Shown here: piece by piece, positions 7,554 through 13,178 of the stretch
Numbering within the stretch: position 1 is the first letter of the stretch
Layout: every line of letters starts with the position of its first letter
Assembly: GCA_047974845.1 (NCBI GenBank)
Contig: JBKECQ010000103.1
Span: forward strand, 1-13,178
Length of the DNA: 13,178 nucleotides
Direction: 5' to 3'
From: Aminipila sp047974845
GTDB taxonomy: Bacteria > Bacillota > Clostridia > Peptostreptococcales > Anaerovoracaceae
Notes under the pieces: model-generated
What the model was told of the DNA's origin: nothing
Seen by the model: only the letters and a program-made list of their open reading frames with translations
Database searches by the model: none
Translations under genes and position numbers: made by a program

Positions 7554-8189
7554 ATGAGTTGTAATAGAAAGAATTTTAACTGTTTCTGTGAACCAAATGT
7601 TGTTAAATATAAATGGGGATGCGATACAGCGCCTGTATGCTGTAATTGTTGTTTAGGGTATAACTGCTGGTGTAATGAAAAAGACTGTGATGATAAGCAT
7701 GAACACAAACCCCATAAGAAATCTAGTGCTCAATTCGTTAGTGGACTTAATTTTCTGCCTCCATATGTTGGGCAGGAAATAATAGGATATTGGCCACTTG
7801 GCAATGTTCAACCCGTTGAATTTGGTATAACTGCAATAGCCGATGAAGAAAGAATAAAACTTTCTGGAAATAATACCGTTATATTACAGCCGGGTAGATA
7901 TGAAGTAGCGACACATGTTCTAGTGGCTAATTTTGACGATTATGACCCTCAAGGTTCAGATCCAATTGTAACTAAACTTTTCCTAAATGGGTTGCCTTTA
8001 GAGTATACAACAAATAGTGTGGATGTTATTAATCAGCAGTTTGTAGTAACATCAACACAGTTAAATAAAACAAATATTATTGATATAGTACAACCAAACA
8101 CAACATTACAATGGATGGCAGGAAATACTATTTCAGTAGATTTCCATTTCGATTTATATGAGGCTAGTATAGCTATTGTCGAAATATAA
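7554..8189 (+). CDS. Cysteine-rich N-terminus, beta-rich C-terminus; possible surface or structural protein
   Basis: I do not recognise this 211-residue protein as a named family. Residues 1-45 contain eleven cysteines (3, 10, 12, 23, 29, 30, 32, 33, 38, 40, 45), including a CCxCC cluster. A His/Lys/Asp-rich linker follows at 46-57 (DDKHEHKPHKK). Residues about 60-211 are Val/Ile/Thr/Asn-rich with alternating hydrophobic residues, few charges and turns such as LQPGRYEV and LFLNGLPLEY. This suggests a beta sandwich of the TNF/C1q-like kind found at the C-termini of some exosporium and collagen-like proteins. There is no signal peptide or membrane segment. Such cysteine-rich leaders occur in spore-coat and exosporium proteins, which are made in the mother cell without a signal peptide. 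ATG 7554 has AAAGGAAAT (7540-7548). It is a single-gene unit ending in its own terminator. Role is inference. Confidence 0.7.
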   Translation: MSCNRKNFNCFCEPNVVKYKWGCDTAPVCCNCCLGYNCWCNEKDCDDKHEHKPHKKSSAQFVSGLNFLPPYVGQEIIGYWPLGNVQPVEFGITAIADEERIKLSGNNTVILQPGRYEVATHVLVANFDDYDPQGSDPIVTKLFLNGLPLEYTTNSVDVINQQFVVTSTQLNKTNIIDIVQPNTTLQWMAGNTISVDFHFDLYEASIAIVEI

Positions 8190-8204
8190 TAATTATTAAA
8201 TGTG

Positions 8205-8228
8205 AGCTGGCTTTTATAGCCAGCTTTT
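8205..8228 (+). terminator. Rho-independent terminator
   Basis: AGCTGGCT (8205-8212) pairs perfectly with AGCCAGCT (8218-8225) around a 5-base loop and runs into TTTT (8225-8228). It sits 16 bases after the stop codon of the cysteine-rich protein gene and separates it from the downstream operon. The remaining bases up to about 8425 hold no gene, and the promoter of the next operon presumably lies there, though I see no convincing -35/-10 pair. Confidence 0.75.
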
Positions 8229-8425
8229 AGAATATAAAAACTAAATTTTGTTATAGCGTAATTATATAAAATGATAGTAGGATAAATATTATAGACGAGT
8301 AATCAGTAATTATTTCTGCCGGAACATGGCATGATTTAATAAATATAGGCAAAAGATCCCTTAAGTTATATTATATTATTTATGATAAAGTATATGTGTA
8401 AAAAAATTGTTTGGGTTTTTATTTG

Positions 8426-8437
8426 AAAGGAGTGATT
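8426..8437 (+). promoter_or_regulatory. Shine-Dalgarno pointing to a CTG start
   Basis: AAAGGAGTGATT is a strong ribosome binding site (AAGGAG core plus TGAT). The only in-frame start-like codon at proper distance is CTG 8441, 8 bases after AAAGGAG. TTG 8411 lies before the site, GTG 8432 overlaps it, and ATG 8456 is more than 20 bases away. Confidence 0.6.
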
Positions 8438-8440
8438 ACA

Positions 8441-9478
8441 CTGCATAAGGTTATAATGGCTATAGAAAACCAGGATATACAAGAAGTTATAACAGCAATG
8501 CCGGTAGTAGGATATACAGAAAATGTTGACGATATAGAATTGATACAAGACATCCTTGAGTATGACAGTTATGACTATATAATCGTCAATGCCCTATTAT
8601 CATCAAGAAAAATAATTAACCTTGCTGACTATGTAGATCATATGTATATAAGGGATAAACCAAAGATAATAGTTTTGCTAGATGATATGTTAGACAAAAA
8701 GTTTATAACTCAGCTTGTAGGATTAAGTGTTTATGCCTTTGTTACATTTCAAGAATTGAATCTAGTATCAAAATACATAGAGAACTATCCGGAAAGCTTC
8801 AGTTTAAGCTCTATTGATGATTTAAGCGAGAGAAGAGGAATTACTACTAACACAATAATAAATGGCACTATAAGCATTGGTGTCTTTAATTTAGATCATG
8901 GAGCAGGTTCAACAACCTGCTCTTTAAATTTGGCAGAAGAAATTGCAAACTGCGGTTATCGTGTAATCTGTGTTGAAATAGATGAGACAAATTTCCAATT
9001 TGTAAAAAAGAAACCAAAAAATTTGGAATTGATAAGTACAACATCAGAGGAAAAAGACATGATTTTGCAAATTGCATTTTCTGATAATACTTATCAATTT
9101 ATAATTATTGATTTTGGTAAAATCTTTAACATAGATTTAAATGGTGAGCTTATTTCTTTAAATCAAACAATTATGGGGGATTTTTTAAGGTGTAACTATA
9201 AGATTGGCATGAGCTTCTCATCAGCGTGGCATAACAAGAAAATTGAAGCTATATTAAAAAATAACGTATTCTACGAGGATTTAGTAAAAGGTCAAATCTT
9301 TCTTCTGGTTTCAGGACTTATGGAGAGTGAGGCTATAGAGGATTATCACGAAATCACAATTTTTAGCCGCGAAGATAAAGCTTTATTTTATAAACACTTT
9401 ATGTCCATAGTAGGAATTCATGATTTAAAGCAGAAAAAACGTAGTATATTTAATAAATTTAGAAGGAAAGGATATTAA
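8441..9478 (+). CDS. CpaE/TadZ-like MinD-family protein
   Basis: This 345-residue protein (from CTG 8441) resembles CpaE/TadZ, the polar localisation and assembly factor of Tad/Flp pilus systems. Residues 1 to about 125 look like a degenerate response-regulator receiver domain, starting with the beta strand HKVIMAI. Residues about 142-300 form a MinD/ParA-like domain: the P-loop region reads DHGAGSTTCSLNLA with H153-T159, the strand VICVEID follows, and the FIIIDFG strand carries Asp224. The P-loop lysine is replaced by Ser157 and the upstream signature lysine is missing too, so ATP binding or hydrolysis is probably altered; atypical P-loops are known among TadZ proteins. It heads the Tad-like operon, and its stop TAA directly abuts the next ATG. 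Starting at CTG keeps the first strand of the receiver domain intact. Confidence 0.75.
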   Translation: MHKVIMAIENQDIQEVITAMPVVGYTENVDDIELIQDILEYDSYDYIIVNALLSSRKIINLADYVDHMYIRDKPKIIVLLDDMLDKKFITQLVGLSVYAFVTFQELNLVSKYIENYPESFSLSSIDDLSERRGITTNTIINGTISIGVFNLDHGAGSTTCSLNLAEEIANCGYRVICVEIDETNFQFVKKKPKNLELISTTSEEKDMILQIAFSDNTYQFIIIDFGKIFNIDLNGELISLNQTIMGDFLRCNYKIGMSFSSAWHNKKIEAILKNNVFYEDLVKGQIFLLVSGLMESEAIEDYHEITIFSREDKALFYKHFMSIVGIHDLKQKKRSIFNKFRRKGY

Positions 9479-10153
9479 ATGAGAAAAGTACATAAAGAGA
9501 GATTAATTGGTGCTACTGGAATACTCCTTATCATACTGGCAACAACAATATTTTTCGGTTGGGAAAATTTTGGAAGGGAAGCCTTCACTTATGAGGCTGT
9601 TATAGTCTTTAAAGATGATATACAAAAGGGAACTATAATTGATAAAAGTCAACTTGCACAATTAAACGTTGAAAAATCAAGTTTAATAAAAAATGCAATT
9701 ACAGATCCTGACAAAATAATAGGTAAGAGGAGTAATACCTTTATTCCAAGAGGTGGACAATTATGTAAGGAATTCTTCAGCGATCCAGAGCTTGTAACTG
9801 GTGATGGAAATAATATACTTAGTATTCCGATGGAATGGATATATTCATATCCTCAAACACTTAGGAGGGGCGATTTAGTTCATTTTTATGCGATAGAGAA
9901 GTCTTTAACTGAAAATAGCGAATATGGAGATGTCGCAGTAGGGATAGAGGTTGGAAGCGAGAGCCCCTTAATATCTGCAAAAATAGCCTATGTTAAGGAC
10001 TCTAGCAACCGAGAGGTAATTGATGTTACTGCAAATCGTATGGATGGTTCAGCGGCTGTTAGCGGAATTGAGATAGTAATATCTGAAGATAAGTATAAAG
10101 AGCTTAAATCTGCCGTAGAGATGGGGCAGATTTTTATCGTTATGTATGAATAG
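9479..10153 (+). CDS. SAF-domain protein, CpaB/RcpC-like
   Basis: This 224-residue protein has one N-terminal membrane segment (about 10-29, GATGILLIILATTIFFGW) followed by an extracytoplasmic SAF domain at about 40-105. The pattern FKDDIQKGTIIDKSQL, then IIGKRSNTFIPRGGQL, is the typical SAF arrangement of CpaB/RcpC proteins of Tad pilus systems. The remaining 120 residues (SIPMEWIYSYPQTLRRGDLVHFYAI and onward) match the usual RcpC-like continuation, where RGD-like turns precede beta strands. In Gram-positive bacteria the protein would face the wall and may help guide or stabilise the fibre. ATG 9479 directly follows the previous stop and is preceded by AAGGAAAGGAT (9463-9473). The next gene follows with its Shine-Dalgarno overlapping this stop codon. 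Confidence 0.75.
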   Translation: MRKVHKERLIGATGILLIILATTIFFGWENFGREAFTYEAVIVFKDDIQKGTIIDKSQLAQLNVEKSSLIKNAITDPDKIIGKRSNTFIPRGGQLCKEFFSDPELVTGDGNNILSIPMEWIYSYPQTLRRGDLVHFYAIEKSLTENSEYGDVAVGIEVGSESPLISAKIAYVKDSSNREVIDVTANRMDGSAAVSGIEIVISEDKYKELKSAVEMGQIFIVMYE

Positions 10154-10160
10154 GTGGTGA
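10152..10160 (+). promoter_or_regulatory. Shine-Dalgarno pointing to a TTG start
   Basis: AGGTGGTGA matches 8 of 9 bases of AGGAGGTGA and lies 5 bases before TTG 10166. GTG 10154 and GTG 10157 fall inside this motif, so TTG 10166 is preferred. It overlaps the preceding stop codon. Confidence 0.6.
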
Positions 10161-10165
10161 ATACT

Positions 10166-10948
10166 TTGTTAATTACATATTTTGGAGCAGATGCGGGATG
10201 TGGGTGCACTATGATAGCTCAAAGCACAGCTAATTGCTTAGCAAATATCTACCCTAATAAAAAAATATTGCTGTTATCCTTAAGCGGGTACGGTGGTAAT
10301 GATTATACCGACATATCTTTTGATTACTCTATGGATGACTTATTAGTTAAGCTAAATAGTAATGTTCTTACATCAGAAGAACTTTTAAGTTTATGTGGGT
10401 CATACAAAAATCTATATATGCTAAAGGGAAGCATTTCGTTAAAACAACGAAAAACATATATGCCAGACGATATTACAAAACTAATTAAAATAGCAGAGAC
10501 ACAATTTGACTATATTATAGCTGATGCAGGTAGTTCTGTTGATGTGGGAATAGGACTTGGTGCATTACTTGTTCGTGGTACTAATTTCTTGATTACTACT
10601 CAAAGCCAAAAAGCATTTTATCGTCATAGGCAAAAGCAAGATATTTTTAAAACCTTAGATATTAGTTTTGACTATTTAGTTTTAAATAAATATATAGCAA
10701 AACACTTTTTGCCCTCAGAAAAATTGGTTAAAGATAGTTACAACTTAGAAAAATATTTTGTTATTGATTACTCCGATTATGGTATGCAGGCTGAAGAAGA
10801 AAAACGACCAATTGAAGCTATAGATAAAATGTATAAAAATCAGATTGAAGAAATAATTAAAGTAACAGCGGGTAAAGAAGAAATCCAAGGATCCACTACT
10901 CAAAAGTCAAAAAGCTTTATTTCTGGAATATTAAGAAGGAGAAACTAA
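10166..10948 (+). CDS. Second MinD/CpaE-like protein with a lysine-less P-loop
   Basis: From TTG 10166 the protein has 260 residues and begins directly with the first beta strand (LITYFGADAGCGCTM), as MinD/ParA-fold proteins do. The P-loop G7-A-D-A-G-C-G-C-T-M16 aligns with GGxGKTT, but the essential lysine is Cys14 and the signature lysine position is Ala10. The following helix (AQSTANCLANIY), the strand KILLLSL and the FDYIIADAGSS strand with Asp120 confirm the fold. There is no receiver domain, so it corresponds to the ATPase half of CpaE/TadZ or to an ancillary MinD-like protein. The C-terminal tail (about 235-260) is basic and Ser-rich. It lies between the SAF gene and the CpaF-like ATPase gene, a normal position for a Tad localisation factor. 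Canonical ATPase activity is doubtful. Confidence 0.72.
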   Translation: MLITYFGADAGCGCTMIAQSTANCLANIYPNKKILLLSLSGYGGNDYTDISFDYSMDDLLVKLNSNVLTSEELLSLCGSYKNLYMLKGSISLKQRKTYMPDDITKLIKIAETQFDYIIADAGSSVDVGIGLGALLVRGTNFLITTQSQKAFYRHRQKQDIFKTLDISFDYLVLNKYIAKHFLPSEKLVKDSYNLEKYFVIDYSDYGMQAEEEKRPIEAIDKMYKNQIEEIIKVTAGKEEIQGSTTQKSKSFISGILRRRN

Positions 10949-10950
10949 TT

Positions 10951-12390
10951 ATGGAAAAGGAATTTGACATTGTTACATATACAGAGGGTAAGAACACTAG
11001 TCATTCACAAAAGGAGTTACAATCTAACGACTTAAAATATTTTAAATCCTTATGTGATTCAATTAGGCGTATATTAGACGAAAAAGAAGGAAATGAAACT
11101 GTTAAAGATGAGGCGTTAAATAGACACAATAGGGCTCTTCTTGGTAATAAAACAGAAGTAAAATATTACATAAACAAAATACAGCAGCTTTTAGAGGAAA
11201 GGAGGCTTAGTAATTCGTGGTTCCCGACCTGGTATAAAAGTTTGCCAGAAGCAATTTATCATGAAGGCTATGGTTATGCTGGATTTGCAAATTGGATGGA
11301 TGATGATGGGGAATTTAGTGAAAGTCCGACTTGTAAAATAATAGGTAATAACATATTTTACGAGGTTGATGGTGTACCGCTAGTACAGGAACAGACAATA
11401 GACAAAGAGCGTTTCGAAAAGCTGAGGACTACGTTGTTAAATGCTGAGCCAAGAAAGTTAAAGTCAGAGCCGTATCACGAGATATATTCATCAGATGGAA
11501 AACGTATTACTATTTATCACGAGTCAGGTATGACTAAGCTGGGTCAATCAACCATAGTAATTAGAAGATACCTTACTAATGTTTCATCATTTAAGGAGCA
11601 GGCGGAAAGACACACAATTCCACACGAAGCAATTCCGTTATTTCACAGTATGATAAAATGTGGCTTTAATGTAGTATTTATAGGACCTGTTAAATCGGGT
11701 AAAACAACTATTCTTACTGTATGGCAGAGCTGTGAAGACCCTTTGATGGAAGGCTTACAAATTGAAACAGATCCAGAGATGCCAATGCACATTATCATGC
11801 CCAAATCACCAATTATGCAGTTAGTGCCTACTAGTAAATATATGTCAAAGGTTATAACTACTGCGAAACGATCAGATGCTCAATATATTGTTCTAGGAGA
11901 AGCCAGAGATGGAAATATGATGAATATTGCTGTAGAAGCAGCCAATATGGGGACAAGGCGTTGTAAAGTAACTGGGCATTTTAGTGATCCAGTTGACTTT
12001 AGCTTTGATGTAGCTGATAAAATAACCAGGTCATGCGGAGGTGATTTAGGATGCAATATGATAAAGGTTGCTAAGAGCTTTCAATATATTTTTGATTTCT
12101 TTAGCTTGCCAAGAGATAGAGGACAAAAGAGACTAAAGGGCATATGGGAGATGAGATACAATCCTGAAGAAATGAAAATCACCATGCATCAAATTTGTAG
12201 GTATAGGATCATAGAAGATGACTGGGTATGGTCATATGATGTTGGATTAGACAAAGAGCAAATAGGGATTGAAGAAGACCACATAGCATTACAGAAGTTT
12301 AAAAAAGAATTAAAAATTTTATCAGAGCAATACCCAAATACTGCGAAGCATATATTTGAGCCTGCATATTTGAAGATATGGAGGAAATAG
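10951..12390 (+). CDS. CpaF/TadA-like (VirB11-family) secretion ATPase
   Basis: This 479-residue protein resembles CpaF/TadA, the hexameric secretion ATPase that drives Tad/Flp pilus assembly and belongs to the VirB11/PilT superfamily. Residues 1 to about 220 form an N-terminal domain with a charged helical start. The motor domain carries Walker A G245-PVKSGKTT-253, an Asp-box-like ETDPEMP stretch near residue 272, a Walker-B-like YIVLGEARD with Glu317, and a His-box equivalent TGH at 341-343. The usual ATxHANS-like His box is replaced here by CKVTGHFSD, so it is a divergent member. Walker A lysine and Glu317 are intact, so it is probably an active ATPase. ATG 10951 has AAGGAG at 10936-10941. 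It precedes the TadB-like gene, matching the Tad order CpaF-TadB. Confidence 0.85.
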   Translation: MEKEFDIVTYTEGKNTSHSQKELQSNDLKYFKSLCDSIRRILDEKEGNETVKDEALNRHNRALLGNKTEVKYYINKIQQLLEERRLSNSWFPTWYKSLPEAIYHEGYGYAGFANWMDDDGEFSESPTCKIIGNNIFYEVDGVPLVQEQTIDKERFEKLRTTLLNAEPRKLKSEPYHEIYSSDGKRITIYHESGMTKLGQSTIVIRRYLTNVSSFKEQAERHTIPHEAIPLFHSMIKCGFNVVFIGPVKSGKTTILTVWQSCEDPLMEGLQIETDPEMPMHIIMPKSPIMQLVPTSKYMSKVITTAKRSDAQYIVLGEARDGNMMNIAVEAANMGTRRCKVTGHFSDPVDFSFDVADKITRSCGGDLGCNMIKVAKSFQYIFDFFSLPRDRGQKRLKGIWEMRYNPEEMKITMHQICRYRIIEDDWVWSYDVGLDKEQIGIEEDHIALQKFKKELKILSEQYPNTAKHIFEPAYLKIWRK

Positions 12391-12394
12391 CTAT

Positions 12395-13093
12395 ATGGAT
12401 ACACTTATGTTAAGAACTGTTTGGATTTTAATATGTGTTGGAATTTACCTTATATTTAGAGATAAAATATACTTTTTAATTAGAAGTATATTTATGAATA
12501 TTATGGGTAAGGGTATTGGACAAAATAAGATTCAAAAACATATTGATAGAATTTTTAATGTTATATGTAATGGCAAGCATATCAGGGCTAAAATCGCTTT
12601 GTTTTATATTTTATCCATTGTGATACTAATATGTATGGCATATGTTATGACAAAAGGTATTGGAGCAAAAGGCATGGTCATAGCAATAATTATGTCTTTA
12701 ATACCATATGGATATTTACGTGCAAGATTATATTTAATACAAGTAAATGGATCATTTGAAGGTGAAATGCTCATAGCAGAGTTAATAAATCAGTATAAAA
12801 TGGCAGAAACTAATATTTATCAGGCTATTGATAACACAATACTAGCACTACCTGAAAATACATTATCTAAAAAGGCTTTGTTTCAGTTAAAAGTAAGAAT
12901 TGCATCCTATGTTGGAGATGAAGAACTTTGGGATGCACTCTACGATTTTAAAGCTAACTGGGACACTATATGGTCACAGATGTTAGTTGATAACATCTAT
13001 AATGCAATAAAAGAGAATACAAATATTATTGATGGTCTTGAGAATATATTAGAGCAGGGAAAGACCAACTATCAAAAGTCAATAGATAAATAA
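12395..13093 (+). CDS. TadB-like membrane platform protein, C-terminus possibly frameshifted
   Basis: This 232-residue protein has N-terminal membrane segments at about residues 5-22, 67-86 and 93-112, then a helical cytoplasmic domain at about 118-225 (GSFEGEMLIAELINQYKMAETNIYQAI and onward). This layout suits the T2SSF-type platform proteins TadB/TadC that dock the CpaF ATPase. TadB-like proteins normally end with one or two further membrane segments, which are absent before TAA 13091-13093. The sequence after the stop stays open to the window edge in the -1 frame without a start codon, suggesting an indel in the A-rich tract around 13088-13097. ATG 12395 is preceded by GGAGGAA (12380-12386), overlapping the end of the previous gene. 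Sequence similarity to TadB is weak, so the assignment leans on topology and gene order. Confidence 0.65.
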   Translation: MDTLMLRTVWILICVGIYLIFRDKIYFLIRSIFMNIMGKGIGQNKIQKHIDRIFNVICNGKHIRAKIALFYILSIVILICMAYVMTKGIGAKGMVIAIIMSLIPYGYLRARLYLIQVNGSFEGEMLIAELINQYKMAETNIYQAIDNTILALPENTLSKKALFQLKVRIASYVGDEELWDALYDFKANWDTIWSQMLVDNIYNAIKENTNIIDGLENILEQGKTNYQKSIDK

Positions 13094-13178
13094 AAAAGAT
13101 TTTTGAATATGGGAAGTATTTTTATGCATCACAAAAAGACCTGCAAAAGCAAGTTTTTTATGTAGTAGATATACCATT
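13090..13178 (+). pseudogene. Open -1 frame continuing past the TadB-like stop (partial)
   Basis: From 13090 a frame stays open to the right edge, reading IKKIFEYGKYFYASQKDLQ and onward, with a composition like the neighbouring proteins. It has no usable start codon or Shine-Dalgarno in view. It joins smoothly to the TadB-like frame if one base is added in the run at 13088-13090. It is either the broken 3' part of that gene or the start of something not resolvable here. Confidence 0.35.

Noticed and set aside
7523..7708. Minus-strand open frame opposite the start of the cysteine-rich protein gene.
   Set aside because: It is the complement of the cysteine-rich coding region. The + strand gene has a good Shine-Dalgarno, its own terminator and a coherent domain layout.
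32..12060. A 16-base exact repeat (TTTAGGATGCAATATG) at 32-47 and 12045-12060.
   Set aside because: The two copies are read in different frames of different coding regions, flanks do not match, and no repeat structure surrounds them. Chance similarity is the simplest explanation.
89..12404. Several minus-strand open frames of 60-122 residues across the window.
   Set aside because: Each lies opposite a well-supported + strand gene, has no ribosome binding site in a sensible place, and reads as low-complexity Ser/Leu/Phe-rich protein typical of antisense shadows.
13092..13098. The heptamer A-AAA-AAG, a classic -1 slippery sequence, near the end of the TadB-like gene.
   Set aside because: It lies after the in-frame TAA and its codon phase does not match the upstream reading frame, so ribosomes translating this gene would stop before reaching it.

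Overview
The window is low-GC, AT-rich Firmicutes DNA, most likely from a clostridial or related spore-forming host. Supporting signs are Shine-Dalgarno sites close to AAGGAGGTGAT, frequent GTG/TTG starts, and a conjugation gene set of the Tcp/Tn916 type. All recognisable genes lie on the + strand. There is no relaxase, coupling protein, integrase, replication protein, tRNA or CRISPR array here, so whether this is a plasmid or an integrated conjugative element cannot be decided from the window alone.

Region 1 (about 1-6528) is a tight operon for a Gram-positive type IV secretion (conjugation) apparatus. After the last codons of an upstream gene come a small TcpD-like membrane protein, a TcpE-family protein, a VirB4-type ATPase, a large VirB6/TcpH-like polytopic membrane protein (CD3337/EF1877 type), and a membrane-anchored M23 peptidoglycan hydrolase. 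Genes overlap or are spaced by 9-31 bases. The set fits an energised channel core plus the enzyme that opens the wall for it.

Region 2 (about 6529-8440) is a loosely packed spacer. It holds a small, probably 5'-truncated gene, a strong GC-rich hairpin, a stretch of about 670 bases without a gene (hairpins and a short GC-richer island), and one stand-alone gene with its own terminator. That gene encodes a protein with a cysteine-rich N-terminus and a beta-rich C-terminal half that could belong to spore-surface or other structural proteins.

Region 3 (8441 to the right edge) is a second operon resembling the cytoplasmic and inner-membrane part of a Tad/Flp-type pilus machine: a CpaE/TadZ-like protein, a CpaB/RcpC-like SAF protein, a second MinD/CpaE-like protein, a CpaF/TadA (VirB11-like) ATPase, and a TadB-like membrane platform protein that may be frameshifted just before the window edge. 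Both MinD-like proteins lack the catalytic P-loop lysine, and the first appears to start at CTG.

Taken together, a Tcp-type conjugation core, which normally has no VirB11 ATPase, sits beside a Tad-like module that carries one. Whether the two form one machine or are merely neighbours is the main open question.
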